NCBI GenBank assembly: GCA_937916485.1
Contig: CALFSV010000255.1
Coordinates: 1-64,000, forward strand
Direction: 5' to 3'
DNA: 64,000 nucleotides
Source: an uncultured Paracoccaceae bacterium
GTDB lineage: Bacteria; Pseudomonadota; Alphaproteobacteria; Rhodobacterales; Rhodobacteraceae
Within the stretch, counting starts at the first letter, position 1. Every line of letters starts with the position of its first letter. Below, piece by piece: positions 49,894-58,727 of the stretch. A program made the position numbers and the translations under genes. The notes under the pieces were generated by a model. That model saw only the letters and a program-made list of their open reading frames with translations, was not told the DNA's origin and made no database searches.

Positions 49894-50697
49894 CTAAGCG
49901 CCCTCCTGCCGGCCCATGATTTCCTCTTCCATGTCCCAGATCATTCCGAGGATCTCTTCACGGGTCTTGGCAAAGTCGGGATGTTTCTTGACCTCACGCA
50001 GGTCTTGGCCGACGCCCATTTCGGCGAAGGGCAGTCGATATTCCTTGTGGATGCGGCCTGGTCGGGGGGCCATGACCAACAGCCGCTCTCCCAAAAGCAG
50101 CGCCTCTTCGACCGAATGGGTGATCAGAATGATCGTCTTGCCCGTCTCTTTCCACAGCTTGAGGACAAGGCCCTGCATCTTTTCGCGGGTCAGCGCGTCG
50201 AGCGCGCCCAGCGGTTCGTCCATCAGGATAACCTCGGGATCATTGGCCAGACAGCGGGCCAGGGCCACGCGCTGCTGCATGCCGCCGGACAATTCGTAAA
50301 CCGCTTTTTCCTTGAAATCGCCAAGGCCAACGACATCCAGAAGATGGTCGACGATGCCCGCCTTTTCGGCCTTTGGCATGCCCTTCATCCGGGGACCAAA
50401 GCCCACATTTTCGCGCACGCTCATCCATTCAAAAAGCGCACCTTGCTGAAACACCATACCCCGTTCGGCACCGGGTCCAGTGACCCTTTTGCCGCCAAGA
50501 GAAATGGTGCCGTCCGTTGGTGCCAGAAATCCGGCGGCAATGTTCAGAAGAGTCGTCTTGCCGCAGCCCGACGGGCCAAGAACAGACAACAACTCGCCCT
50601 GTTTGAGGTCGATCGACACATCCTTAAGGGCTTGGACAGCGGTACCGTTGGGCAGATCAAATCGCATGGACAGCCGGTCGATCACGAGGTTGCTCAT
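49894..50697 (-). CDS. tauB: Taurine ABC transporter ATP-binding protein
   Basis: A 267-residue ATPase: Walker A GPSGCGKTT, signature LSGGMQQRVALARCL, Walker B VILMDEPLGALDA, H-loop ILITHSVEEA. It is SsuB/TauB class and lies between tauA and tauC. Assignment to taurine rests on the neighbouring tpa, tauR and xsc. A strong stem-loop lies upstream between tauA and this gene. Confidence 0.92.
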   Translation of the reverse strand: MSNLVIDRLSMRFDLPNGTAVQALKDVSIDLKQGELLSVLGPSGCGKTTLLNIAAGFLAPTDGTISLGGKRVTGPGAERGMVFQQGALFEWMSVRENVGFGPRMKGMPKAEKAGIVDHLLDVVGLGDFKEKAVYELSGGMQQRVALARCLANDPEVILMDEPLGALDALTREKMQGLVLKLWKETGKTIILITHSVEEALLLGERLLVMAPRPGRIHKEYRLPFAEMGVGQDLREVKKHPDFAKTREEILGMIWDMEEEIMGRQEGA

Positions 50698-50760
50698 GGA
50701 GAGGCTCCTGTACGGGTCGTTTCAGTCACTGCGGGGCCATGGCCGGCACCACAGGTCGAT

Positions 50761-50784
50761 AGGGGGCGCCGTAAAGCGCCCCCT
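50761..50784. other. 9-bp stem-loop in the tauA-tauB gap
   Basis: Perfect arms AGGGGGCGC (50761-50769) and GCGCCCCCT (50776-50784) with a 6-nt loop, 8 nt past the tauA stop codon. No T-tract follows, so it is more likely a 3' stabiliser or attenuator that favours tauA expression over tauBC. Confidence 0.65.
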
Positions 50785-50791
50785 TGCCGTA

Positions 50792-51802
50792 TTACATGGC
50801 CGATGCCGCAGCGAGCGGACCGGTGTCGACGTTGCCCTCATAGGTGCCCAGTGCCGAGGGGATGGACCCTGCCTCGACGAACACACCAGCGACCCCCAGC
50901 ATGAAACTCTGGGCCGCGCCGCCAAGCCATTTGGCGCTCAGCTGCTCTTCCACGCTTGGGAAGACGAACGTGGCCATGGTCTCAGCCGTCGCCTCAACGT
51001 CCATACCAGCGTCCTGTGCGATGACAGGGAGCATTTCCTCGGCCATAGAGCCGTCGTTCCAGCCAGCATTCATCTCGGCGGTCACGGCGAGGAAGGCTTC
51101 GACCATCTCCGGGTTCTCGGCGACGAAACTTGCCGGGGCAGAAGTCACGTCAAAGACGAGAATGCCCAGTTCTTCCTTTTCGGCGCCTGTCAGAAGCACA
51201 TTACCAAACTCGACCGCACGACGAAGCGAGCCGCCCCAGCCGCAGAACATGTCAACGGCACCCTGACCAAAGGCAGCCGCACCATCCGGCGGGGCCATGT
51301 CAACGATGTCCAAGCTGGCGAGGTCTACCCCAAAGTGGTCCATCTGCCGCAGGAAGCCATAGTGAGCGGCGGTCCCGAGCGGCACAGCCACCTTCTTGCC
51401 CGCAATCTCTCCGGCGTTGGTCTGGTCGATTTCCAGCCCGCTCGCCACGACGCAGTTGTCGTTGTCGGCGTAGGACACGGCGACGTCGAGAGTCACGAGG
51501 TCCTGCCCGGCGCTGGTGGCCACAACGAAGGGCGGAACGCCCTGGCTGACCGCGATCTGCACGTCGCCCGAGGCCATCGCGGCGCTCATGGCGGTGCCTG
51601 TGTCAAAGGCCACCCAGTTGATCGGCACGCCCAGCGCCTCTTCGTAGGTGCCCATGACCTTGGCGTATTGGAACGGCATCGGCCACTCGAGGAAGTAGGC
51701 CACGGTAATACCATCAGAATGACCCGCTGCCATTGCAGCCTGAGCCCCACTCAGCAGGGCGAGGCCCGCAACAGCGCCCGTCATGTATGTTTTAAGTTTC
51801 AT
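50792..51802 (-). CDS. tauA: Taurine ABC transporter substrate-binding protein
   Basis: A 336-residue periplasmic protein with signal peptide MKLKTYMTGAVAGLALLSGAQAAMA. The mature start ITVAYFLEWPMPFQYAKVMGTYEEALGVPINWVAFDTGTAMSAAMASGDVQIAVSQGVPPF is typical of TauA-type proteins. It heads the tauABC operon divergent from tpa. Expression is probably under TauR, since a partial TauR-like half-site (51843-51852, minus) lies 41 nt upstream. Confidence 0.93.
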   Translation of the reverse strand: MKLKTYMTGAVAGLALLSGAQAAMAAGHSDGITVAYFLEWPMPFQYAKVMGTYEEALGVPINWVAFDTGTAMSAAMASGDVQIAVSQGVPPFVVATSAGQDLVTLDVAVSYADNDNCVVASGLEIDQTNAGEIAGKKVAVPLGTAAHYGFLRQMDHFGVDLASLDIVDMAPPDGAAAFGQGAVDMFCGWGGSLRRAVEFGNVLLTGAEKEELGILVFDVTSAPASFVAENPEMVEAFLAVTAEMNAGWNDGSMAEEMLPVIAQDAGMDVEATAETMATFVFPSVEEQLSAKWLGGAAQSFMLGVAGVFVEAGSIPSALGTYEGNVDTGPLAAASAM

Positions 51803-52301
51803 AGTTGGTCGTCTCCCAAGTTGCTGGCCTTAAGGCCTTTCGTTCGGTCCAGGTTTCGTCCTGACACCCCTTTTTGCTTTGGCAGAGGGCAGAACAGCCG
51901 TTTGCCACCGCAGTAATGGATCACGGATCAGACTGGTCGCACAGTCCCCCATCTCCGAAACCCATATTCGGAAAAGCCAAAACGACGGATTGCCCGCCAT
52001 TTGTGCTTTTGTTCATAGCCAAGGCAGTGGCCGGGCATGCGTCAATCATGTCGTGGCCTCGGCAACCTTGACCAAGGTGGCCCGCCACCGGTGACGGACA
52101 CGCGGGAAAGCCATCTTTACCAATCTGTTACACTTTGCTCAGCATCGCAAGTAGGCGCTGACCGCATCAATTTGGACCTACTCACAGCTGGCATCTGGCC
52201 CTATTGAAGCTGCCAGAGGCGTAGGCACAGTGCTTAGGACGACGGCAACTGGCGAACAGGATTCGACCAGGCTTCGTTTGCTGTTTTTCTGGAGACCACC
52301 A
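51803..52301. promoter_or_regulatory. Divergent tauA/tpa regulatory region
   Basis: A 499-nt region without a convincing gene. It holds a paired direct repeat before tpa (52172-52204), a lone reverse-oriented CTGGACC-type half-site at 51843-51852, a perfect 12-bp palindrome GGCCTTAAGGCC at 51826-51837 next to the tauA start, and a GGAG ribosome site before tpa. The middle (about 51860-52150) is lower in GC than the genes and shows no further repeat that I can see. Confidence 0.6.
52172..52204 (+). promoter_or_regulatory. TauR-type direct repeat pair upstream of tpa
   Basis: TTGGACCTAC (52172-52181) and CTGGCCCTAT (52195-52204), 23 nt start to start. They resemble the CTGGACyTAA repeats that I recall as the TauR target in Rhodobacter capsulatus. 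The pair ends 97 nt before the tpa start. The same pair with the same period occurs before xsc. Confidence 0.72.
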
Positions 52302-53678
52302 ATGGACCTGATGCAAAACGACCCTCGCACTGTCATCGAGGCTGACCGCGCCCACGTTTGGCACCATTTGGTGCAGCACAAGCCGTTTGAGGCGATTGAT
52401 CCGCAGATCATCGTCGAAGGCAAAGGCCTTCGGGTCTGGGACATCACGGGCAAAGAGCATGTGGACGCGGTGTCAGGGGCCGTCTGGACCGTCAACGTCG
52501 GCTACGGCCGCGAAAGCATCGCCAATGCCGTTCGCGACCAGCTGGTCAAGATGTGCTATTTCGCAGGCGCAAAGGGCACGATCCCCGGCGCTCAATTCGC
52601 CAAGCGTCTGACCGAAAAAATGCCGGGCCTGAGCCGCGTCTACTATGCAAACTCGGGCTCGGAGGCCAATGAGAAGGCCTTCAAGATGGTGCGCCAGATC
52701 AGCCACAAGCATTACGGCGGCAAGAAGAACAAGATCCTCTACCGCGACCGCGATTACCACGGCACCACCATCGCCTGCCTGTCCGCCGGTGGCCAGCAAG
52801 AGCGCAACGCCCAATACGGGCCGTTCACGCCCGGCTTTGTCTCGGTGCCGCATTGCCTTGAATATCGCGCCCAGTGGGACGGCGAAGATTACGGGATCAA
52901 GGCCGCCGAGGCGATCGAAGAGGTCATCTTGCGCGAAGGTCCCGAGACTATCGGTGCCCTCTGCCTTGAACCCATCACCGCCGGTGGGGGCATCATCGTG
53001 CCGCCCCAAGGCTATTGGGAAAAGGTGCAGGAGATCTGCCGCAAGTATGACATCCTTCTGCACATCGACGAGGTGGTCTGCGGTCTGGGCCGCACGGGCA
53101 CATGGTTCGGTTACCAGCAGTTCGGCATTCAGCCCGATATCGTGACAATGGCCAAAGGCGTCGCCTCTGGCTATGCGGCCATCTCGTGCTGTGTGACCAC
53201 TGACGCGGTGTTCGAGATGTTCAAGGACGACACCGATCACCTTGGCTACTTCCGCGACATCTCGACCTTTGGGGGCTGCACCGCCGGGCCGACCGCCGCG
53301 CTTGAGAACATGCGGATTATCGAGGACGAGGATCTTTGCGGCAACTCCACCCGCATGGGTGCCTACTTCGGAGAAAAGCTGGAGGCACTGATGGAAAAGC
53401 GCCAGATCGTCGGCGATGTCCGCGGTATGGGCCTCTTCCGGGGGGCCGAACTGGTGCTTGACCGCGCCAGCAAGGAGCCGGTGCCGGAAAAGCAGGTGAT
53501 GGCCGTCGTGGCCGACTGCATGAAGCAGGGTGTTATCATCGGGGCGACCAACCGGTCCGTCCCCGGCTTTAACAATACCCTGCTTTTCGCCCCGGCCCTG
53601 ATCGCCACCAAGGATGACCTTGATGAGGTCATCACGGCCGTCGACGGTGCCATTGGCCGGGTCTTTTACGGCGAATAA
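52302..53678 (+). CDS. tpa: Taurine:pyruvate aminotransferase
   Basis: A 458-residue class III aminotransferase. It has YYANSGSEANEKAFKMVRQ, DYHGTTIACLSAGGQ, HIDEVVCGLGRTGTWFGYQ, and the PLP lysine in IVTMAKGVASGYA. The N-terminal DLMQNDPRTVIEADRAHVWHHLVQHKPF fits Tpa. It converts taurine plus pyruvate to sulfoacetaldehyde plus alanine in the cytoplasm. The frame opens upstream but ATG 52302 has GGAG 8 nt before it. First of the rightward taurine genes, downstream of a TauR-type repeat pair. Confidence 0.93.
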   Translation: MDLMQNDPRTVIEADRAHVWHHLVQHKPFEAIDPQIIVEGKGLRVWDITGKEHVDAVSGAVWTVNVGYGRESIANAVRDQLVKMCYFAGAKGTIPGAQFAKRLTEKMPGLSRVYYANSGSEANEKAFKMVRQISHKHYGGKKNKILYRDRDYHGTTIACLSAGGQQERNAQYGPFTPGFVSVPHCLEYRAQWDGEDYGIKAAEAIEEVILREGPETIGALCLEPITAGGGIIVPPQGYWEKVQEICRKYDILLHIDEVVCGLGRTGTWFGYQQFGIQPDIVTMAKGVASGYAAISCCVTTDAVFEMFKDDTDHLGYFRDISTFGGCTAGPTAALENMRIIEDEDLCGNSTRMGAYFGEKLEALMEKRQIVGDVRGMGLFRGAELVLDRASKEPVPEKQVMAVVADCMKQGVIIGATNRSVPGFNNTLLFAPALIATKDDLDEVITAVDGAIGRVFYGE

Positions 53679-53686
53679 GGCCTATG

Positions 53687-53707
53687 GGGGGGCGCCAGCT
53701 GCCCCCC
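53687..53707. other. GC hairpin between tpa and the acetyltransferase gene
   Basis: Arms GGGGGGC (53687-53693) and GCCCCCC (53701-53707) with a 7-nt loop, 8 nt past the tpa stop. It is followed by A residues, not T, on the plus strand, so it is not a rightward intrinsic terminator; mRNA 3'-end protection or attenuation is more likely. Confidence 0.6.
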
Positions 53708-53724
53708 AAAAAGGACAGACATCG

Positions 53725-54432
53725 ATGGCAGCACTCAACGCCCTTGGTCAGCCGATAGGGGCACCGCTTGACGTGCAGCTTCCCCGACCTGTCCCACCAC
53801 GTTCGGCAATGGCGGGGCGGTTCTGTTCGGTCACTCCCTTTGACAACCAGACCGATATTCACCCGCTGTTCGAAGCGTTTTCCGCTGACACAGAAGACCG
53901 GATTTGGAACTACCTGCCATATGGCCCCTTTGCCTCGGTCCAGGCCCTGACGGAATGGGCCGAAGGAACCTGCCGGGGCAGCGATCCGATGTTTCACACG
54001 ATCCGGGACGTTGCAGGCCAACCGGTCGGGCTGGCCAGCTATCTGCGCATCGACCCCGGCAACGGCTCTATCGAGGTCGGCCACATCAACTTTGCCCCTG
54101 CCCTGCAAAGAACGCCCGCCGCGACCGAGGCGATGTTTCTTATGATGTCCCGGGTCTTCGACACCCTTGGCTACCGCCGGTATGAATGGAAATGCGACAG
54201 CCTGAACGCGGGCTCTGTCAGGGCTGCCCGGCGGCTGGGCTTCCAATACGAAGGAACCTTCAGACAAGCGACCCAATACAAGGGACGCAATCGAGACACG
54301 GCCTGGTTTTCGATCATCGACAAGGACTGGCCCGGCGTTAAGGCCGCTTTCGTCGCATGGCTGGACCCATCGAACTTTGATGCAGACGGGCAGCAGCGCC
54401 AAAGGCTCAGCGTGCCAAAGGCCGCTGTCTGA
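53725..54432 (+). CDS. GNAT-family N-acetyltransferase
   Basis: A 235-residue RimJ/RimL-type GNAT. The domain runs from RFCSVTPFDNQTDIHPLFEAF through SYLRIDPGNGSIEVGHINFAPALQRTPAATEAMFLMMSRVFDTLGYRRYEWKCDSLNAGSVRAARRLGFQYEGTFRQATQYKGRNRDTAWFSII, the usual acetyl-CoA site and C-terminal block. It lies between tpa and tauR, 46 nt after tpa. Its substrate is unknown; given the location, acetylation of taurine or another amine is possible but unproven. Confidence 0.88.
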   Translation: MAALNALGQPIGAPLDVQLPRPVPPRSAMAGRFCSVTPFDNQTDIHPLFEAFSADTEDRIWNYLPYGPFASVQALTEWAEGTCRGSDPMFHTIRDVAGQPVGLASYLRIDPGNGSIEVGHINFAPALQRTPAATEAMFLMMSRVFDTLGYRRYEWKCDSLNAGSVRAARRLGFQYEGTFRQATQYKGRNRDTAWFSIIDKDWPGVKAAFVAWLDPSNFDADGQQRQRLSVPKAAV

Positions 54433-54458
54433 ACCACCGGGGTTGCTCCCTCCTCGTC

Positions 54459-54490
54459 ATAGGTCCAATCTGCGCATAGCGTAGCGCCAG
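54459..54490 (-). promoter_or_regulatory. Candidate TauR repeat pair upstream of tauR (reverse orientation)
   Basis: On the minus strand CTGGCGCTAC (54490-54481) and TTGGACCTAT (54468-54459), 22 nt start to start. The second differs from the tpa copy only in its last base. It ends 12 nt before the tauR start, a position fit for autorepression. Confidence 0.55.
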
Positions 54491-54501
54491 AACAGGACCC
54501 G

Positions 54502-55959
54502 ATGATCCCCGCCGAATCATTTATCCTAGATGCCACCGAAGGGACGCTTCAGTCCCGAATCCAGCAAATGGTGGCGCAAGGCATCCTGTCTGGCCGCTTT
54601 CGCCCGGCCGAACGGCTCCCCTCATCGAGGGCGCTGGCACGTCATCTTGGGGTCAGCCGGATCACCGTAACGCTGGCCTATACAGAACTGGTCGCTGACG
54701 ACTACCTCACTGCAAAGGGGCGGTCGGGTTACTACGTCAGCCAGAATGCTCCGGAACCGCCCGCCTTTGCCCCGCAAAGCCCGGCGCTAACGACGGTGGA
54801 CTGGGACAGCCGGCTCGGGCCGGATATCCCGTCACTAGGACTCACCAAGCCGACAGACTGGGCGCGCTACCGCTACAACTTTATCTACGGCCAGCCCGAC
54901 GCCGGACTGTTTGACGTGGCCAACTGGCGGCTTTGCGCCTTGCAGGCGTTGGGCAAAAAGGACTTTGAAAGCCTGACAGCGGACAAGTTCGATCAGGATG
55001 ATCCCCTGCTGATCGACTTCATCATCCGCCAGACCCTGCCCCGCCGGGGTATCCTTGCCAGCCCGGACGAAGTACTTCTGACGCTGGGGGCACAGAACGC
55101 CCTCTGGCTGACGGCGCAGTTGCTGCTAGGTCCGGGAAAGCGGGCGGTGGTTGAGGACCCTTGCTACCCATCTTTGCGGTCCATCGTGACAACGACGCAG
55201 GCCGAGGTCACACCGGTCACCGTCGACCGGGACGGGCTACCCCCGGATAGCATACCGACCAAGACGGATGTGGTCTTTACCACCCCGTCCCACCAATGCC
55301 CCACGACAGCTACCATGCCCCTGTCCCGGCGCAAGGCGATCCTCGCGCTGGCAGAAGAGCATGACATGCTGATCGTAGAGGATGACTACGAATTCGAGAT
55401 GTCGTTCCTCAAACCACCTTCCCCTGCGCTCAAGTCCCTCGACAGGACGGGGCGGGTGATCCATGTAGGATCGTTCTCAAAGTCGATCTTTCCGGGGTTA
55501 CGACTGGGCTACATGGTTGGTCCGGCCCCCTTCATCGCCCGGGCGCGGGCCTTGCGGGCCGCGGTCCTGCGCCATCCCCCCGGACATATCCAAAGGACGA
55601 CCGCCTACTTCCTGTCGCTTGGCCACTACGACGCACTGATCCGACGGACGAGCAGGGCCTACGCCGAACGCCGCAAAGTCATGGACGGCGCAATCGCGGC
55701 CGAGGGGCTGACGGTTGCCGGGGCAGGCACCTCGGGCGGGTCATCCATCTGGCTACGGGCTGTGGGGGCTGATACAGGCGCGCTTGCCGCACGGCTACAG
55801 GAAAAGGGGGTCCTGATGGAACCAGGCGCACCCTTCTTTGCCACGACCACAGGCACCTTGCCCCAGGGTGGTCCAGCGACAGAATTCTACAGGCTCGCCT
55901 ATTCCTCGATCCCCGTAGGACGGATCGGCGAAGGCGTTGCACTGGTGGCGCGGGGATAG
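54502..55959 (+). CDS. tauR: TauR, MocR-type GntR regulator of taurine utilisation
   Basis: A 485-residue MocR protein: N-terminal GntR winged HTH (about residues 11-78, GRFRPAERLPSSRALARHLGVSRITVTLAYTELVADDYLTAKGRSGYYV) and a C-terminal aminotransferase-like domain with the PLP lysine in HVGSFSKSIFPGLRLGYMV. Location between tpa and xsc fits TauR, which activates taurine genes in Rhodobacter. AGGA lies 4 nt before ATG 54502. Candidate binding repeats precede tpa, xsc and, reversed, tauR itself. Confidence 0.9.
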   Translation: MIPAESFILDATEGTLQSRIQQMVAQGILSGRFRPAERLPSSRALARHLGVSRITVTLAYTELVADDYLTAKGRSGYYVSQNAPEPPAFAPQSPALTTVDWDSRLGPDIPSLGLTKPTDWARYRYNFIYGQPDAGLFDVANWRLCALQALGKKDFESLTADKFDQDDPLLIDFIIRQTLPRRGILASPDEVLLTLGAQNALWLTAQLLLGPGKRAVVEDPCYPSLRSIVTTTQAEVTPVTVDRDGLPPDSIPTKTDVVFTTPSHQCPTTATMPLSRRKAILALAEEHDMLIVEDDYEFEMSFLKPPSPALKSLDRTGRVIHVGSFSKSIFPGLRLGYMVGPAPFIARARALRAAVLRHPPGHIQRTTAYFLSLGHYDALIRRTSRAYAERRKVMDGAIAAEGLTVAGAGTSGGSSIWLRAVGADTGALAARLQEKGVLMEPGAPFFATTTGTLPQGGPATEFYRLAYSSIPVGRIGEGVALVARG

Positions 55960-55997
55960 CACTACGCCCATCGGTGAGATTGGCGGGGCACACCACT

Positions 55998-56030
55998 TTG
56001 GCCCTATCCACCACCCTCAACTGGCCCTAT
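55998..56030 (+). promoter_or_regulatory. TauR-type direct repeat pair upstream of xsc
   Basis: TTGGCCCTAT (55998-56007) and CTGGCCCTAT (56021-56030), both followed by CC, 23 nt start to start. The pair ends 55 nt before xsc. The second half-site is identical in all ten bases to the second tpa half-site. Confidence 0.75.
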
Positions 56031-56085
56031 CCCGGCCCTCCCCTCCGCGCCATACCCATCCGGTAGCCCAGCCGGAGGACCCCCC

Positions 56086-57855
56086 ATGCGCATGACCACA
56101 GAAGAAGCCTTTGTCAAAACGCTCCAGCGTCATGGGATCGGCCATGCCTTTGGCATCATCGGCTCGGCCTTCATGCCCATCTCGGACCTCTTTCCCCAAG
56201 CCGGGATCACATTCTGGGACTGCGCCCACGAAGGGTCGGGCGGGATGATGGCGGACGGCTATACCCGCGCCACCGGCAAGATGAGCATGATGATCGCCCA
56301 GAACGGCCCGGGTATCACGAATTTTGTCACTGCCGTTAAGACCGCTTACTGGAACCATACGCCCCTTCTGCTTGTCACCCCGCAAGCCGCCAACAAGACC
56401 ATCGGCATGGGCGGCTTTCAGGAGGTCGAGCAGATGGCCCTGTTCAAGGACATGGTCGCCTATCAGGAAGAGGTCCGCGACCCGTCGCGCGTGGCAGAGG
56501 TGCTGAACCGGGTCATCCTGCAGGGCAAGCGCGCCTCGGCCCCTGCCCAGATCAACATGCCCCGCGACTTCTGGACCCAGGTCATCGATATCGACCTGCC
56601 CGAAATGGTGGAGTTTGAACGGCCCGCCGGTGGCGACACAGCCATAGCCGAGGCCGCCGCCCTTCTGAGCACAGCAAAGTTCCCGGTCATCCTTAACGGC
56701 GCCGGTGTCGTTCTGGCCGGCGCCATCCCTGCGTCGATGGCACTGGCAGAGCGGCTCGATGCGCCGGTCTGCGTCGGCTACCAGCACAACGACGCCTTCC
56801 CCGGCTCTCACCCGCTTTTTGCTGGCCCCTTGGGCTATAACGGCTCCAAAGCCGGGATGGAGCTGATCAAGCAGGCCGACGTCGTGCTTTGCCTTGGCAC
56901 CCGGCTGAACCCGTTTTCCACCCTGCCCGGCTATGGGCTGGACTACTGGCCCAAGGATGCCAAGATCATCCAGGTCGACATCAACCCCGACCGGATCGGT
57001 CTGACCAAGAAGGTCAGCGTCGGCATCGTGGGCGACGCCAAGAAGGTGGCGACAGCGATCCTCGCAAATCTTGCAGACACGGCAGGCGACGCGAACCGGG
57101 CGGACCGCAAGGCAACGATTGCCCAGACCAAATCCCAATGGGCCCAGCAGCTGTCCTCCATGGACCACGAAGAGGATGATCCGGGCACCAGCTGGAACCA
57201 GCGGGCACGCGACCAAAAGCCCGACTGGATGTCGCCCCGCATGGCCTGGAGGGCGATCCAGAGCGCCCTGCCCAAAGAGGCGATCATCTCGTCTGACATT
57301 GGCAACAACTGCGCCATCGGCAATGCCTATCCCAGCTTTGAAGAGGGGCGGAAATATCTTGCCCCCGGCCTCTTTGGCCCCTGCGGCTATGGCCTGCCTT
57401 CCATCGTTGGGGCCAAGATCGGCTGCCCCGACACCCCTGTTGTCGGCTTCGCCGGGGACGGCGCCTTCGGCATTGCTGTGACAGAACTGACTGCGATCGG
57501 TCGGCCCGAATGGCCTGCAATCACCATGGTCGTGTTCCGCAACTACCAGTGGGGGGCGGAAAAGCGGAACTCTACCCTTTGGTATGACGACAACTTCGTC
57601 GGCACCGAACTTGACGAAGGGGTCAGCTACGCCGGCATCGCCCGGGCTTGCGGGCTGCAAGGCGTGCAGGCCAGGACGATGGACGAGCTGACCGCCGCCC
57701 TCAGCACCGCCATCACCGATCAGATGAAGCACGGAAAGACCACGCTGATCGAGGCCCTGATCAACCAGGAGCTTGGCGAGCCCTTCCGCCGGGATGCTAT
57801 GAAAAAGCCCGTCGCCGTCGCCGGGATCGATATCGCCGACATGGCGGCTCAATAG
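56086..57855 (+). CDS. xsc: Sulfoacetaldehyde acetyltransferase
   Basis: A 589-residue thiamine-diphosphate enzyme. Start MRMTTEEAFVKTLQRHGIGHAFGIIGSAFMPISDLFP, glutamate region WDCAHEGSGGMMADGYTRATGK, and the diphosphate/Mg site GDGAFGIAVTELTAIGRPEWPAITMVVFRNYQWGAEKRN match Xsc. It converts sulfoacetaldehyde plus phosphate to acetyl phosphate plus sulfite. The downstream exporter, pta, ackA and soeA handle the two products. It lies 126 nt after tauR with its own TauR-type repeat pair. Confidence 0.96.
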   Translation: MRMTTEEAFVKTLQRHGIGHAFGIIGSAFMPISDLFPQAGITFWDCAHEGSGGMMADGYTRATGKMSMMIAQNGPGITNFVTAVKTAYWNHTPLLLVTPQAANKTIGMGGFQEVEQMALFKDMVAYQEEVRDPSRVAEVLNRVILQGKRASAPAQINMPRDFWTQVIDIDLPEMVEFERPAGGDTAIAEAAALLSTAKFPVILNGAGVVLAGAIPASMALAERLDAPVCVGYQHNDAFPGSHPLFAGPLGYNGSKAGMELIKQADVVLCLGTRLNPFSTLPGYGLDYWPKDAKIIQVDINPDRIGLTKKVSVGIVGDAKKVATAILANLADTAGDANRADRKATIAQTKSQWAQQLSSMDHEEDDPGTSWNQRARDQKPDWMSPRMAWRAIQSALPKEAIISSDIGNNCAIGNAYPSFEEGRKYLAPGLFGPCGYGLPSIVGAKIGCPDTPVVGFAGDGAFGIAVTELTAIGRPEWPAITMVVFRNYQWGAEKRNSTLWYDDNFVGTELDEGVSYAGIARACGLQGVQARTMDELTAALSTAITDQMKHGKTTLIEALINQELGEPFRRDAMKKPVAVAGIDIADMAAQ

Positions 57856-57910
57856 GGCCGGCATGGGGTGCCGATGCATAACGGGCACCAGACAATGACA
57901 GCAGGGCGCG

Positions 57911-58651
57911 ATGCCGTTTGACCTCGGCCTCTGGGCCAGCCTCTGGATGGCGGTCGCGATCTTTGGGGCCTCCTGGGTGCGGGGCTATGCGGGCTTTGGC
58001 TTTGCCGCACTGGTGGTGTCGTCCGCAGGGCTGGTGACCAGCCCACTCTACTTCGTTCCGGTGGTGGTTCTGGCCGACATGATCCTGACCGCCCAACAGG
58101 CGCGGGGGATATGGGCCGATATCGCCTGGCGACGGGTCATGACGCTTTTCGGGGGCGCGCTGATCGGCGTGCCCATCGGGGTCGTCGCACTGTCTAGCCT
58201 GGGGATAGACACCACCCGGGCGATCATCTCGGTCTTCGTGCTCTTGATGTGCGGCCTGCTCTGGGCCGGGTGGAGCTTTCGGCAAAGCAAGGGGGACGCC
58301 GCTCATCTGGGCGTGGGGGTCATCTCCGGGCTGGCCAACGGGGCAGCCGTTGGCGGGTTGCCCGTTGCGGTCTTCTTCTCGGCCCAGCCGATCGCCGCGC
58401 GCATTTTCCGGGCTACTGTAATCGCTTATTTCACCCTTCTGGACATCTGGACCATCCCGAACTTCTGGCGGGCCGGACTGATCACGCAGGATACACTGGT
58501 GGCCACGGCAATCAGCCTGCCGCTCATGTCGCTGGGGGTCTGGCTGGGGACCCGTCGGTTTGTCGCAACCGGGCCAAGCAATTTTCGCCGGTTCGCCATC
58601 TTGCTTTTGGCGACGCTCGCGGCCCTCGGGCTCTTGAAGTCACTGCTATGA
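57911..58651 (+). CDS. TSUP-family membrane exporter (TauE/SafE type)
   Basis: A 246-residue protein with about seven to eight hydrophobic segments and the TSUP repeats (GASWVRGYAGFGFAALVVSSAGLVTSPLYFVPVVVLADMI and GVISGLANGAAVGGLPVAVFFSAQPIAARIFRATVIAYFTLLDIW). TSUP members in taurine clusters (TauE) are thought to export sulfite or sulfoacetate. Placed 55 nt after xsc, whose product is sulfite. Direction and substrate are inferred from context. Confidence 0.85.
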   Translation: MPFDLGLWASLWMAVAIFGASWVRGYAGFGFAALVVSSAGLVTSPLYFVPVVVLADMILTAQQARGIWADIAWRRVMTLFGGALIGVPIGVVALSSLGIDTTRAIISVFVLLMCGLLWAGWSFRQSKGDAAHLGVGVISGLANGAAVGGLPVAVFFSAQPIAARIFRATVIAYFTLLDIWTIPNFWRAGLITQDTLVATAISLPLMSLGVWLGTRRFVATGPSNFRRFAILLLATLAALGLLKSLL

Positions 58652-58727
58652 TCGGCCGATTGCTCCCATTGGTCTGGCCCGTCGGGCCCGCTGCCGCTAG
58701 GCTCGGCGCGATACGACAGGAGGCAAC

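Noticed and set aside
53687..53707. Intrinsic terminator after tpa
   Set aside because: The strong hairpin is followed by A residues rather than T on the coding strand.
56017..57888. 623-codon minus-strand frame opposite xsc
   Set aside because: The plus-strand xsc has full family motifs; the antisense frame has none and arises from codon bias.
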